Counted from the first letter of the stretch, positions 36,413 through 46,331 are shown. The stretch is 64,000 nt of DNA from Gammaproteobacteria bacterium (GCA_947455595.1 CANGOP010000003.1:124001-188000), one strand, 5' to 3'. The notes: generated from the sequence alone by a model not told the origin. Numbers and translations are program-made.

Positions 36413-38586
36413 CCGACATGATGGGCGAACGTTTTGACGATGTGGGCGAATGTGTCGAGGCGGCCATGCGGCGCGTCGGCCAACGAATTGTGCTCGCGAT
36501 CCCCCTGGGCATGGGCAAACCCATCGCATTTGTGAACGAGCTGTACCGCCGCGTCGCACGGGACCCATCTGCTGATCTGACAATCCTGACTGCGCTGTCC
36601 TTAAATCGCCCTGCCGGCAAGACTGATTTGGATAAGCGCCTGGTCGGCCCGATGGCTGAGCGCATCTGGGGCGATTACCCGGATTTGGAATACCTCAAGG
36701 CCGCTCGCGAGAAACGACTTCCTCCCAACATTCGCATTCGGGAGTTCTTCGTACAGGCCGGCGTCTGGCTGAACGTTGAATCGACTCAGCAAGAATACTT
36801 GAGCTCTAACTACTCTCACGTGGTTCGCGACGCTATTGCGATGGGCGTCAACATGCTCGCCCAGAGCGTGTCTGCCCGTGGTTTGGGCCAGCGAGAACAA
36901 TTGAGTCTGTCGGGAAATCCAGATCTCACGCTCGATTTACTCGACTACTTCGAGTCACAAGCGGCCAAGGGAGCTGCGGTTGTGACGGTCGGCAGCATCA
37001 ATCGACGCATGCCGTTCATGTTGGGCGGCGCCGCCCTCGATAGACCGCGATTCAATATGCTGTTGGACCACGAGCGGTATGAGCATGATCCATTCTGCAT
37101 TCCCAATGCCCCGATCGGCGACGTTGAACACGCACTCGGCCTCAATGCGGCATCTTTGGTTCGCGACGGTGGAACGCTCCAGTTAGGAATTGGAGAGCTC
37201 GGCGAAGCGATCGTTTATGCGCTCCAACTACGTCAACAGCGCAACGACGTCTTTCGACATGTATTAGGCATGACGGGGGTTGCCGATCGGTTTGCAAACC
37301 TCATCAGCGACATTGGTGGCTTTGGAACACTCGACCGGGGACTCTTTGCCAATACGGAAATGTTTGTCGATGGGTTCTTGGAGCTCTACCGTTCAGGCAT
37401 TTTGTCGCGACGCGTCTATCCGCATGCCGCATTACAGCGTCTCTTGGACGACAGCGTCATTACCGAGAAGCCCACCGTTGAGACACTCGTGGCACTTTCG
37501 CGAGCCGGCATTCCATTGATCGACTCTCGCGAATTCGCCGCGCTTGAACGCTGCGGATTGTTTGCCGCGGGCACCACGCACGACGGCAAGTACACATTGA
37601 TAACGCCCGCCGGATCGCGCATTGAAGCCGATCTTACGGATGAGGCGACTCGTGCGCGGATCGCCACCGAATGCCTGTCTCGTCGACTCGATGGCGGTCA
37701 CGTGCTGCACGGAGGATTCATGTTGGGCCCACGGGCGTTTTACAGTGCCCTGCGCAATCTACCCGAAGCCGATCGTGTCGCTTTCAATATGACCAGCGTG
37801 CGCTGGACGAACGAGCCGGGTGGCCCCGATCATGAACTGAAAGTCGCGCAACGACGTCATGCCCGGTTCATCAACACCACTATGATGGTGACCGGGCTGG
37901 GCGCGGCGGTATCCGATGCGCTGGAATCCGGTCAAGTCGTCAGTGGTGTCGGTGGCCAATTTAACTTCGTCTCACAGGCCCACGCGCTTCCGGATGCTCG
38001 ATCCATTTTGCTCGTCCGCAGTACACGAACTAGCAGCGGAAAAGTGTCGTCGAATATCGTTTGGAATTATGGCCACACAACGGTTCCTCGACACATGCGA
38101 GACATCGTTGTCACGGAATACGGTATCGCGGTCCTTCGTGGGTTAACGGATCGAGATTGCGTCGCTGCCCTACTGGCCGTCACCGACTCTCGCTTTCAGG
38201 AGGACCTTCTGAATGACGCGAAAAGGGCTGGCAAGATCGAAGCGTCTTATCAGATCCCGGAAGCGCATCGTCGTAATCTGCCGGCAACGATCAGTCGCGC
38301 ACTGAATCCGTTGCGAAAGGAAGGCTTTTTCTCAACCTTTCCGTTCGGGTGTGATTACACGGCCGAAGAACTCGTCTTGCAAAAGGCCCTCGCTAAGGTT
38401 TCGGCGAGCGGCGCCCCGCTGGCATCCGCCTTGAGCAAGTTGCTGCCGTCCAGAACCTCACCGGACGATCCTGTCATTAGACGCTACTTGGAAAGACTCG
38501 GATTTGATACGCCTAAGGACAGACAGGAAAAGGCGCTACAGCAGGCCATTGCGACCGCGGTTGCCGAGGTTTTAAACGCTTCCTAA
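36409..38586 (+). CDS. Acetyl-CoA hydrolase/CoA-transferase family protein
   Basis: A 725-residue protein of the acetyl-CoA hydrolase/transferase family. The N-terminal part includes AIPLGMGKPIAFVNELYRR and GGTLQLGIGELGEAIVYAL; the C-terminal part has GGQFNFVSQAHALPDARSI and VTEYGIAVLRGLTD (around Glu570), both hallmarks of the AcetylCoA_hyd_C domain. It is longer than classical acetate or butenyl CoA-transferases (about 430-540), with an insertion in the middle and a C-terminal extension, matching a less studied long subgroup. It likely moves CoA between carboxylic acids, perhaps the one imported by the preceding symporter (inference). It shares a CTAA stop overlap with the convergent nuclease gene. 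Confidence 0.88.
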   Translation: MTDMMGERFDDVGECVEAAMRRVGQRIVLAIPLGMGKPIAFVNELYRRVARDPSADLTILTALSLNRPAGKTDLDKRLVGPMAERIWGDYPDLEYLKAAREKRLPPNIRIREFFVQAGVWLNVESTQQEYLSSNYSHVVRDAIAMGVNMLAQSVSARGLGQREQLSLSGNPDLTLDLLDYFESQAAKGAAVVTVGSINRRMPFMLGGAALDRPRFNMLLDHERYEHDPFCIPNAPIGDVEHALGLNAASLVRDGGTLQLGIGELGEAIVYALQLRQQRNDVFRHVLGMTGVADRFANLISDIGGFGTLDRGLFANTEMFVDGFLELYRSGILSRRVYPHAALQRLLDDSVITEKPTVETLVALSRAGIPLIDSREFAALERCGLFAAGTTHDGKYTLITPAGSRIEADLTDEATRARIATECLSRRLDGGHVLHGGFMLGPRAFYSALRNLPEADRVAFNMTSVRWTNEPGGPDHELKVAQRRHARFINTTMMVTGLGAAVSDALESGQVVSGVGGQFNFVSQAHALPDARSILLVRSTRTSSGKVSSNIVWNYGHTTVPRHMRDIVVTEYGIAVLRGLTDRDCVAALLAVTDSRFQEDLLNDAKRAGKIEASYQIPEAHRRNLPATISRALNPLRKEGFFSTFPFGCDYTAEELVLQKALAKVSASGAPLASALSKLLPSRTSPDDPVIRRYLERLGFDTPKDRQEKALQQAIATAVAEVLNAS

Positions 38587-39476
38587 AGAGCGTGGGTAGC
38601 AATGCGCTCCATCTGCCGACGCAATATCTGTCCGAAGTCTGCTCGATCAAAGAAGCCGTACATGGCCTCCAAATCCGGACGACGTCGCTGCAGGGAACCG
38701 GGCTGGACATCTAAGGGCATGTCGCAGGCAATCCGAGTGAGCTCGCGGGCAAGGAATGCGGTGTCTCGGTGCGCTGCCAGTTTTGCGGCGACACCGACAG
38801 CTCCGCGCATCGGCAACCCGGCGACCCGCGCCAAATCCGCGTAAATCTCTTCCAGGGAGGCAAAAGATGCCAGAAGGGTTGCGGCTGTTTTCTTGCCAAT
38901 ACCGGGCACACCGGGGATGTTGTCTACCGCATCGCCGGTGAGCGCTAGATAATCCGGCACTCGCTCCGGCTGAACGCCAAAGCGACCTGCGATGTCATGG
39001 TAGGCAAATCGCTCACCCGCGGCGTAGTCCCAGAAGTGGTCATCCTTTCGAATCAGTTGTGAAAGGTCTTTATCTCGAGTCACGATCGTCGACCGATAGC
39101 CTTTCGGTCTCAAGCGGGTCGCGAGCGTGCCAATGATGTCATCCGCTTCGTATTCCGCACTCCCAAAATGGGCCACCCCCAAATACGAGCAGAATTCCTG
39201 GCAACGCGCGAATTGTTCCTTGAGTTCCGGCGGGGCGGGCTCCCGATTGGCCTTATAGGCCGGGTATAACCGATTTCGAAAAGAACTGGATAAGCTTTCA
39301 TCGAACGCGACAGCCACATATTGCGGCCGCTCTTCTTCAATCAGGTCACACAAAAATCTCGCGAATCCGTACAGCGCATTGACCGGCCGACCTTGAGGGT
39401 CGGCCATATCAGACGGCATGGAATAGTAGGCGCGAAAAATGAAGTAACTCGCGTCAACAAGATAAAGGTCGGACAT
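38583..39476 (-). CDS. 5'-3' exonuclease, PolI N-terminal/Xni type
   Basis: A 297-residue stand-alone FEN-like nuclease. It begins LYLVDASYFIFRAYYS, has the metal-binding acidic clusters VAFDES, EYEADDIIGTLA and TRDKDLSQLI, and the helix-hairpin-helix segment DNIPGVPGIGKKTAATLL. It should remove flaps or RNA primers, or act with a polymerase in repair, in the cytoplasm. The C-terminal 60 residues are unconserved. It begins 4 bp after the HNH endonuclease gene on the same strand, so the two are probably one transcript, and its stop overlaps that of the CoA-transferase gene. Confidence 0.93.
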   Translation of the reverse strand: MSDLYLVDASYFIFRAYYSMPSDMADPQGRPVNALYGFARFLCDLIEEERPQYVAVAFDESLSSSFRNRLYPAYKANREPAPPELKEQFARCQEFCSYLGVAHFGSAEYEADDIIGTLATRLRPKGYRSTIVTRDKDLSQLIRKDDHFWDYAAGERFAYHDIAGRFGVQPERVPDYLALTGDAVDNIPGVPGIGKKTAATLLASFASLEEIYADLARVAGLPMRGAVGVAAKLAAHRDTAFLARELTRIACDMPLDVQPGSLQRRRPDLEAMYGFFDRADFGQILRRQMERIATHAL

Positions 39477-39480
39477 CTCG

Positions 39481-40161
39481 TCAGTTTATTCCGACTTGCA
39501 GCCTGCGGTGCAATGGACTTGAGCGCGGGAAGTGTGCGACCAAATATTCCATTTGATCGGTCAGCACGCGGCGCCCCTTCAAATAAATATATTCGGCGTA
39601 CGTGGGCGTGAATGGGACGGCCAGTAACTGCATACCCGCCTGCTCAGGGGTACGGGCCGCTTTAGCGTTGTTACAGCGCCGGCAGGCGGTCACGACGTTA
39701 TTCCAAGTATCCCGACCACCGAGAAAGAAGGGTCTGACGTGGTCGCGCGACAATTGCTGCGCGGGAAAACGCTGTCCGCAGTAAAGACAGAGATGATTGT
39801 CACGGCGAAACAATGTTTCGTTGTTCAGTGGCGGAATATAGTCGCCGCGTAGAGCACCCGCATGGCCGGAATGCCCCACAGTCGCAACGATCGAATTCAC
39901 TTCGATGAAAGACGCGGCGCCGGTCCTCGCGTTGGTGCCTCCTCGGACTCGATACAGCGGTGTGCCGCAGGTATAGGCTACCTGTCCGGTGTAATAGAGC
40001 CGAACGGCTTCCCGGAAATCGATCCACTCGACGGGCATCCCGGACACGTCAGTGCGCAAGGCTTGCTGCGAGAGCAAATTATGCGCAGCCGACGGCTCAT
40101 GCGGGATATCCGCATTTTGGGCCCCTAGATCGGGCCGGTCGGTCCTAGGCCTCGAATTCAT
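39481..40161 (-). CDS. HNH endonuclease
   Basis: A 226-residue HNH nuclease. The motif region is LCLYCGQRFPAQQLSRDHVRPFFLGG...WNNVVTACRRCNNAKAAR: two CxxC zinc pairs surround the DHV catalytic histidine and the asparagines of the beta-beta-alpha fold. An N-terminal region (MPVEWIDFREAVRLYYTGQVAY) is typical of a widespread stand-alone chromosomal HNH family whose role is not known to me; it is not a recognisable restriction or intron nuclease. The start is uncertain: ATG at 40161 or 40215, with the conserved part beginning near 40038. It is coupled to the 5'-3' exonuclease gene downstream. Confidence 0.9.
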   Translation of the reverse strand: MNSRPRTDRPDLGAQNADIPHEPSAAHNLLSQQALRTDVSGMPVEWIDFREAVRLYYTGQVAYTCGTPLYRVRGGTNARTGAASFIEVNSIVATVGHSGHAGALRGDYIPPLNNETLFRRDNHLCLYCGQRFPAQQLSRDHVRPFFLGGRDTWNNVVTACRRCNNAKAARTPEQAGMQLLAVPFTPTYAEYIYLKGRRVLTDQMEYLVAHFPRSSPLHRRLQVGIN

Positions 40162-40296
40162 ACTCGTACCATACGAAAGCCCTGTGCCATAATCAAACGC
40201 GGCAGGGCGCTTCATAATTCTGAAATATCAGAGCCAGTTGACGGATCCCGGGGGGGAGCAGCGTCCACGTCAACAGCTCGTCGGGAGAGCGTTGCG

Positions 40297-41439
40297 ATGT
40301 CGTCTTCTCCAGCTGCGGGTCTCGTCCTTGGAGTTCCGCGTGAAACTCAGCCCGGTGAAGCGCGCGTCGCGCTCGTTCCGGAAGTCGTCACTAAACTCGT
40401 CGGTCTCGGGCACCGGGTGATCATGGAACGAGGCGCTGGCGTCTCTGCGCAGTTTCCCGATAGCGCCTACCAAAATGTCGAGTTCGTTGATTCGGCCGCC
40501 GATGTTTACTCAAAAGCCGATGTCCTGCTCAAGGTGCAGCCATTGACCCCCACGGAGGCGGCAATGGTAAGAGAAGGCGCCGTCCACGCAGGATTCATGC
40601 AGGCGCACAATCATTTACCGGCTGTTCAGGTACTGAAGGGCCGCAACGTAACCAGTTTCGCGATGGAACTGGTTCCCCGGATTTCCCGCGCACAGTCGAT
40701 GGACGCGCTGTCGTCTCAAGCCGCCATTGCCGGTTATAAGGCGGTGCTCATCGGCGCGAATACGCTCGATAAATTTTTGCCGATGCTGACGACCGCGGCA
40801 GGAACGATTCGTCCTGCACAGGTTCTCGTGATCGGCGTCGGCGTTGCTGGCTTACAAGCCATCGCCACGGCAAAGCGCCTCGGTGCGATCGTTGAAGCGT
40901 ATGACGTGCGCAGTGCGACCCGCGACCAAGTCAAATCCCTGGGAGCCAAGTTTGTCGAGACCGGCGTCACGGCAGAAGGGACTGGAGGATATGCGCGAGA
41001 ACTCACCGCTGAAGAGAAGGCTCAGCAGCAAAGCGTTCTGGATGGCCGTATCGCGGTAGCCGATATCGTCGTCACGACGGCCGGCGTACCCGGTCGACCT
41101 GCTCCACGCATCATTTCAACGGCGACCGTCGAACGCATGAAAGCAGGCGCTGTCATTGTCGATATATTGGCGGAGAACGGCGGCAATTGTGAGTTAACGC
41201 GTGCAGGTGAGACGGTTGTTCATCAAGGCGTCAAGGTGGTAGGACCCATCAACCTACCAGCACAATTGGCTTATCACGCGTCCGAGATGTACGCACGCAA
41301 TCTCTATAACCTGTTGAGCCCGGCACTGAAGGGCGGCGCGCTGAATATTGACTGGAGCGACGAGGTATTCGCGGGCACGGTTCTTACCCATGCGGGTGAG
41401 GTGAAGCACGCTCCGACCGCTCAGTTGTTGGCTGGCTGA
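40297..41439 (+). CDS. pntAA: NAD(P) transhydrogenase alpha subunit, NAD-binding part
   Basis: Domain I of the proton-translocating transhydrogenase, which drives NADPH formation from NADH with the proton gradient. The 380 residues begin GVPRETQPGEARVALVPEVV and contain the NAD Rossmann site GVGVAGLQAIATAKRLGA followed by EAYDVR, plus RPAPRIIS and LAENGGNCELT. The alpha subunit is split into two genes as in Rhodospirillum and Pseudomonas, unlike E. coli. ATG at 40297 follows GGGAG. The 81-bp region upstream contains a G7 run (40250-40256). Confidence 0.96.
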   Translation: MSSSPAAGLVLGVPRETQPGEARVALVPEVVTKLVGLGHRVIMERGAGVSAQFPDSAYQNVEFVDSAADVYSKADVLLKVQPLTPTEAAMVREGAVHAGFMQAHNHLPAVQVLKGRNVTSFAMELVPRISRAQSMDALSSQAAIAGYKAVLIGANTLDKFLPMLTTAAGTIRPAQVLVIGVGVAGLQAIATAKRLGAIVEAYDVRSATRDQVKSLGAKFVETGVTAEGTGGYARELTAEEKAQQQSVLDGRIAVADIVVTTAGVPGRPAPRIISTATVERMKAGAVIVDILAENGGNCELTRAGETVVHQGVKVVGPINLPAQLAYHASEMYARNLYNLLSPALKGGALNIDWSDEVFAGTVLTHAGEVKHAPTAQLLAG

Positions 41440-41450
41440 AGGAGAACTCC

Positions 41451-41756
41451 ATGAATGGCGTTATCGCAATTTATATTTTTATGCTCGCAGGCTTCACCGG
41501 CTATGAGGTGATTTCGCGCGTCCCGGTCATCTTGCACACCCCGCTGATGTCGGGAAGCAACTTCGTGCACGGCATTGTCTTGGTTGGCGCCATGGTCGCT
41601 CTGTTCAGTGCACACGGACCTCTTGAATTAGTCATTGGCACAATCGGCGTCGCGCTAGCGGCGGGCAATGCAGTCGGCGGCTACGTCGTCACGGAACGCA
41701 TGCTAGAGATGTTCAAATCGAGCGGCAAAGCGCCGAATAAGGGACATCACTCATGA
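41451..41756 (+). CDS. pntAB: NAD(P) transhydrogenase alpha subunit, membrane part
   Basis: A 101-residue membrane subunit (domain II, alpha part) with about three transmembrane helices (IAIYIFMLAGFTGYEVI; FVHGIVLVGAMVAL; VIGTIGVALAAGNAVGGYVV). It forms the proton channel together with PntB. GGAG precedes the ATG. The gene starts 11 bp after pntAA, and its end overlaps pntB by ATGA. The C-terminal HHS tail is unremarkable. Confidence 0.96.
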   Translation: MNGVIAIYIFMLAGFTGYEVISRVPVILHTPLMSGSNFVHGIVLVGAMVALFSAHGPLELVIGTIGVALAAGNAVGGYVVTERMLEMFKSSGKAPNKGHHS

Positions 41757-43150
41757 ACACCACGCCAACGGTGACGGCCGCGATCGTACAAGCGGCCTAT
41801 GTCCTCGTCGCATTCTTGTTCATTACGGGCCTGAAGCGGATGAGCTCTCCTGCCACTGCTCGAGGCGGCATTCTCTGGGCGGGACTTGGAATGGTGATCG
41901 CGACGCTCGTCACCTATCTGCAGGCACCCGAGATCGGCATCAACCTCTACCTCGTCATCGGCGCGACCGTTCTGGGCGGTGGTGTGGCGTGGATCTCCGG
42001 CAAGCGGGTGGCCATGACCGACATGCCGCAAATGATCGCGCTCTATAACGGCATGGGGGGTGGCGCTGCCGCCGCAATCGCAGCAGTTGAACTCTATCGC
42101 GGTGACCAGCGCGGGCTTGCCTTCGGCGCGCTCGCCGTTCTCGGCGCACTGATCGGCGCAGTCTCGTTATCGGGTTCCTGCATCGCCTTTGGGAAACTGC
42201 AGGGCTTGATCAAGAAGTCGTTCCGCTTTTCGGGCCAGCAGATCGCCAATGTGTTGATCCTCGCCGTCGCGGTCGTACTGGGAGTTTTGATTGCCACCGG
42301 CGTCAATACGGGTTCGTCAGTAGTGACCGGCTTCTTTGTTCTCGCCCTGCTGCTCGGCGTCACCATGACGCTGCCGATCGGCGGGGCCGACATGCCCGTG
42401 GTCATTTCGCTCTACAACGCACTGACCGGCCTCGCCGTCGCGTTTGAAGGCTATGTCCTCAACAACTGGGCGATGGTCATCGCCGGCATGGTGGTTGGCT
42501 CGGCTGGCACACTGCTCACGCAGTTGATGGCCAAGGCGATGAACCGCTCGCTCGGTAACGTTCTGTTTTCTGGTTTCGGCGACACGGCTGGGGCCGCTAC
42601 GGGCCCGGTGACCGGGACTCAAAAACCTATCGAGGCGGCCGACGCGGGCGTCATGATGGCCTATGCGCAGAAAATGATCGTCGTCCCCGGCTACGGTATG
42701 GCGGTTGGCCAGGCGCAGCACAAAGTTTGGGAATTGACGCAACTCCTGCAAAACCGCGGCGTCACCGTCAAGTTCGCCATACATCCTGTCGCAGGTCGCA
42801 TGCCTGGTCACATGAATGTCCTTCTGGCGGAAGCAGGCGTTCCATATGACTTGATCGCTGATCTGGAAGAGATTAACGCAGAGTTTGAGACGGCTGATGT
42901 TGCGCTGATTATTGGCGCCAATGATGTCGTCAACCCCGTCGCTCGCAATGACAAGTCCAGTCCGATTTACGGTATGCCGATCCTGGATGCGGACAAGGCC
43001 AAGAATGTCATTGTGATTAAGCGCGGCCAGGGTCAGGGATTTTCGGGTATCGAGAATGCGCTGTTCTACCTCGACAACACGCGCATGTTGTACGGCGATG
43101 CGCAGGGCGCTGTGAATCAGTTGGTACAAGCCGTCAAGGCGGCGGGCTGA
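41753..43150 (+). CDS. pntB: NAD(P) transhydrogenase beta subunit
   Basis: A 465-residue subunit with about nine membrane helices (about 1-270; the channel segment MPQMIALYNGMGGGAAAAIA and DMPVVISLYNALTG) and a C-terminal NADP-binding domain III (about 285-465) with PGYGMAVGQAQHKV, HPVAGRMPGHMNVLLAEA and IIGANDVVNPVA. With PntAA and PntAB it makes the complete transhydrogenase. The start overlaps pntAB by ATGA; dctA begins 1 bp after its stop. Confidence 0.97.
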   Translation: MNTTPTVTAAIVQAAYVLVAFLFITGLKRMSSPATARGGILWAGLGMVIATLVTYLQAPEIGINLYLVIGATVLGGGVAWISGKRVAMTDMPQMIALYNGMGGGAAAAIAAVELYRGDQRGLAFGALAVLGALIGAVSLSGSCIAFGKLQGLIKKSFRFSGQQIANVLILAVAVVLGVLIATGVNTGSSVVTGFFVLALLLGVTMTLPIGGADMPVVISLYNALTGLAVAFEGYVLNNWAMVIAGMVVGSAGTLLTQLMAKAMNRSLGNVLFSGFGDTAGAATGPVTGTQKPIEAADAGVMMAYAQKMIVVPGYGMAVGQAQHKVWELTQLLQNRGVTVKFAIHPVAGRMPGHMNVLLAEAGVPYDLIADLEEINAEFETADVALIIGANDVVNPVARNDKSSPIYGMPILDADKAKNVIVIKRGQGQGFSGIENALFYLDNTRMLYGDAQGAVNQLVQAVKAAG

Positions 43151-43151
43151 C

Positions 43152-44408
43152 ATGGCGCTGCGGCCTTCGCGCTCACTGTATCTGTGGGTGCTGGTCGCAG
43201 TGGTGGCCGGCGCGTCGTTAGGTCTTTACGCCCCATCCTTGGGCATCGCGATGAAGCCGTTGGGTGACGGCTTCATCAAGCTCATCCGGATGCTCGTTGC
43301 GCCGATTGTTTTCACAACGGTCGTGCTCGGCATCGCCCAGATGAAAAACTTAGGCCAGGTGGGTCGAGTGGGTTTGAAGGCGGTGGCCTACTTTGAGGTA
43401 CTGTCGACATTGGCGCTCGTCCTCGGCGTGGTCGTTGCGAACGTTTTGCGACCGGGTGACGGTTTCCACGTCGATCTTGCACAGCTCGATGCCGGGGCGG
43501 CTTCACAGTACATTTCAGCAGCTCACGAGCAAAACGTCGCCGCATTCTTGCTGAATGTGATCCCGTCAACTCTGCCGGGCGCACTTACCTCAGGGGAATT
43601 ACTGCAAGTTTTGCTGGTTGCCGTGCTGACAGGCTTCGGGGCAGCACTGAGCGGTGAGAGTGCGCGACCTTTCGTATCCCTAATGGCATCGTCGTCGGCG
43701 GTCCTTTTTCGTGTGGTCAGCCTCGTCATGTGGCTCGCCCCAATTGGCGCCTTCGGTGCGATGGCATTCACGCTGGGTAAGTTCGGTTGGCACAGTCTCG
43801 CGCCGCTGGCCCGATTCATGGGTGTCTTTTACCTGACCTGCATTGCGTTCATCGTCTTGGTACTGGGGACGGTTGCGCGGCTATGCGGCTTTCGGGTGTT
43901 GGCGCTGGTGCGCTACTTGCGCACCGAGATACTCACAGTGATCGGGACCAGCTCGTCGGAGAGCGCGCTGGCGCCTTTGATGGATCGCCTTGAACGTTTG
44001 GGGTGCCAACGTTCAACCGTCGGTCTAGTCGTCCCGACGGGCTATTCGTTTAACCTGGATGGAACCTGCATCTATCTATCGCTTGCCGCGATCTTTCTGG
44101 CTCAAGCGCTGGACGTCACGCTCACGCTCGGCCAGCAAGTTTCGATTCTGGCGGTTGCCATGTTGACCTCTAAAGGCGCTGCTGCCGTCACGGGTGGCGG
44201 GTTCATCACACTGGCCGCAACATTAGCGGTCGTGCCGGGGATGCCCGTGGAAGCCATTGCGCTCATCCTCGGCATCGATCGCTTCATGAGCGAGGCACGT
44301 GCCGTCACCAATTTAATCGGCAATGCCGTCGCAACACTGGTGATTTCCCGTTGGGAGGGTGAAGTCGACGGCGCCCGCATCCAAGCAGGCCTTTCCGCGA
44401 CCCGTTAG
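43152..44408 (+). CDS. dctA: Dicarboxylate/amino acid:cation symporter
   Basis: A 418-residue DAACS-family transporter with eight helices and two re-entrant hairpins. Hallmarks are the HP1 serine-rich TSSSESALAPLMDRL, the TM7 motif PTGYSFNLDGTCIYLS, and HP2 AAVTGGGFITLAATLAVV. Relatives import succinate, malate, fumarate or glutamate. Start is one base after the pntB stop, so it is likely co-transcribed with the transhydrogenase. The symbol reflects family; glutamate (GltP) transport is an equal alternative. Confidence 0.9.
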   Translation: MALRPSRSLYLWVLVAVVAGASLGLYAPSLGIAMKPLGDGFIKLIRMLVAPIVFTTVVLGIAQMKNLGQVGRVGLKAVAYFEVLSTLALVLGVVVANVLRPGDGFHVDLAQLDAGAASQYISAAHEQNVAAFLLNVIPSTLPGALTSGELLQVLLVAVLTGFGAALSGESARPFVSLMASSSAVLFRVVSLVMWLAPIGAFGAMAFTLGKFGWHSLAPLARFMGVFYLTCIAFIVLVLGTVARLCGFRVLALVRYLRTEILTVIGTSSSESALAPLMDRLERLGCQRSTVGLVVPTGYSFNLDGTCIYLSLAAIFLAQALDVTLTLGQQVSILAVAMLTSKGAAAVTGGGFITLAATLAVVPGMPVEAIALILGIDRFMSEARAVTNLIGNAVATLVISRWEGEVDGARIQAGLSATR

Positions 44409-44449
44409 TCGATCAATACCACGGAGATATCGCGGAAGCGGTGCCCTGC

Positions 44450-45514
44450 TTAGCGCTTGCGGCGCTCGGCGGGGCGCTCAGCACGATCGGGCCGATCGTT
44501 ACTGCGATCCTCCGCTCGCTCTCGAACCGGAATCGGCACGTTACACACGTCGATTCTTCCAGCCGGCACCTTGTACCAAGCGTCACGGCGATTACGACGG
44601 ATTTCAATCAGCTTCTGGAACACCTTGGTATCGGTTCGCAATACTTCAAGCGGCAACCGCTCAGACGGCTGCATCTCCGAAGCGATGCGCACCGACCGAA
44701 TAGGCTCGCGTTGCTCAGGCTGTTCATAAAATCCGTTGTCACCGGTGCCACGCGGGAGACTGGATAAATGATCCATTCCGAAAATGACGCGTCCTACGAT
44801 GGCGGTATTGCGATCCAGCTGTCGCGGTGCTTGGCCGATCACCACATACAACTCCGTGCCGATCGCAGTCGAGGGATCGTTATCACGGCCGACGCCGACG
44901 GCGCCGTAGCAGTGCAAGGGCCAAGCCTCCGCATCAGCGCCCTCACCACCTCGGGCGACTGGAGCGATATTGGTAAATCCAACTTGCGCCGCGTAGGTGT
45001 CTGGATCCTTGAGACGCACGAAGGGCATGTCCGCCGCAGTGCGTGTGAACTCTGCCGGTAAGCGCTTTTCTCCGACCTCAGGCTTTGAGTTGAGCGGGTC
45101 ACCCCACTGCGCTACGAAGTTGTCCTGAACGCGCACGACAGCCAAACCGTCGTACCAGTGCGCACGCGCCAGTTTGACGATATTGGCCACATGCCGTGGC
45201 GCGAATTCCGGATTCAACTCAATCACAACCTTACCCTGCGCGAGAGACAAATACAGAGTGTTGTCAGGATTTGGTTGACGCCAATCGGTGGGCTTGGTCG
45301 ACGCCAAGAGCTCTGCCATGGTGATCGGCTTAGGCAACACCTTCGTCGCAGGCGCCGCACTCGCCGATGGCATTACCGGCGAGGTTGCGGGGGGTGTTTG
45401 CAAAGCAGCGTCAGTTCCGTTGCCGGTTGGCAGTGGGGTTTGGGCGCCCGTCGGTGCGGCGGCGATCGCGGCAGCGATAGCCGCTCCTAGCAGGATCGAG
45501 CGAAGCGAAGACAT
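44450..45514 (-). CDS. Exported cyclophilin-type peptidyl-prolyl isomerase with a charged tail
   Basis: A 354-residue protein with a signal peptide (about residues 1-25), a Pro/Ala/Thr-rich linker (about 26-65) and a cyclophilin domain (about 85-270). Recognisable segments are [37 protein letters not shown] (Arg of the FHR motif kept, FMIQGGDP altered to FVAQWGDP) and [18 protein letters not shown]-terminal extension of about 85 residues is rich in Arg, Glu and Asp (ending [19 protein letters not shown]). It likely assists folding in the periplasm. It starts 11 bp after the yebC stop, with GAGG about 9 bases upstream. Confidence 0.88.
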   Translation of the reverse strand: MSSLRSILLGAAIAAAIAAAPTGAQTPLPTGNGTDAALQTPPATSPVMPSASAAPATKVLPKPITMAELLASTKPTDWRQPNPDNTLYLSLAQGKVVIELNPEFAPRHVANIVKLARAHWYDGLAVVRVQDNFVAQWGDPLNSKPEVGEKRLPAEFTRTAADMPFVRLKDPDTYAAQVGFTNIAPVARGGEGADAEAWPLHCYGAVGVGRDNDPSTAIGTELYVVIGQAPRQLDRNTAIVGRVIFGMDHLSSLPRGTGDNGFYEQPEQREPIRSVRIASEMQPSERLPLEVLRTDTKVFQKLIEIRRNRRDAWYKVPAGRIDVCNVPIPVRERAEDRSNDRPDRAERPAERRKR

Positions 45515-45525
45515 GCCGTACAACC

Positions 45526-46248
45526 TCAAGCGAGTGAGTGAAAGACGTTCTGAACGTCATCGTCCTGTTCGAGCTTATCGATCAACTCGAGCACTTCCTT
45601 GGCGTTTTCCTCATCAAGTTCTGTCGGCGTTTGGCAGACGAACTCTCGCTCGGCCGATAGCGGCACGAGCCCGCGATCTTCTAATGCCTTCTGGAGCTGG
45701 CCGAAATCGGGAAACGCGCAGCGAATAACAAGCTGCGCTTCACCTTTCTCGCCCGTGCTCTCGCCCATCTCATCAAGACCATGGTCCATCAGGTACAACT
45801 CAAGGTCGTCCTGATCAACGCCTTCCGGGTTAAGCCTAAAAACGCCCATTTCTTTGAACTGAAACGCAACACTACCGGACGCACCGAGGTTGCCGCCCCA
45901 CTTCGAGAAAATATGGCGGACGCTCGCCACTGTTCGCGTCGTATTGTCGGTCGCTGTTTCGACCAAGATCGCAACGCCATGAGGACCGTAGCCCTCATAG
46001 ATCACGACCGCGAAATTCTCAGCATCCTTGCCCCCGGCGCGCTTGATCGCGGCCTCTACCTTGTCTTTCGGCATATTGACCGCGCGAGCATTCTGAATGA
46101 CTCGCCGCAGCGCGGGATTGGAATTCGGATCGGTGCCACCGGAGCGGACGGCGATCGCGATGTCCTTGGTGACCCGGTGAAACTGCTTCGCCATTCGGTT
46201 CCAGCGGGCGAACATGGCGTGCTTGCGAACTTCGAATATGCGACCCAT
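45526..46248 (-). CDS. YebC/PmpR-family protein
   Basis: A 240-residue member of the YebC/PmpR family, known as transcription regulators and, more recently, factors that help ribosomes at proline stretches. Motifs are [68 protein letters not shown] and [18 protein letters not shown]. The MGR start resembles the second (YeeN-like) branch rather than E. coli YebC (MAGHSKW). ATG at 46248 is the natural start, although the same frame stays open upstream into the exporter gene through a frameshift (see the MFS entry). The cyclophilin gene follows 11 bp downstream. Confidence 0.92.
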   Translation of the reverse strand: MGRIFEVRKHAMFARWNRMAKQFHRVTKDIAIAVRSGGTDPNSNPALRRVIQNARAVNMPKDKVEAAIKRAGGKDAENFAVVIYEGYGPHGVAILVETATDNTTRTVASVRHIFSKWGGNLGASGSVAFQFKEMGVFRLNPEGVDQDDLELYLMDHGLDEMGESTGEKGEAQLVIRCAFPDFGQLQKALEDRGLVPLSAEREFVCQTPTELDEENAKEVLELIDKLEQDDDVQNVFHSLA

Positions 46249-46331
46249 AGGTCTAAGACCATCCTGACGAGCCCGAAACCGGGCGACTGGGGTGGGATTG
46301 TAGTGCGATCTGGGGGTCGGCGTCGCCGGCG

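Noticed and set aside
40250..40256. G7 run upstream of pntAA as a phase-variable promoter element
   Set aside because: It is not positioned between recognisable -35 and -10 hexamers, and seven Gs are not exceptional in this composition.
42317..43153. A 278-codon minus-strand open frame over pntB
   Set aside because: It lies opposite clearly conserved pntB codons and has no hydrophobic or domain pattern of its own.
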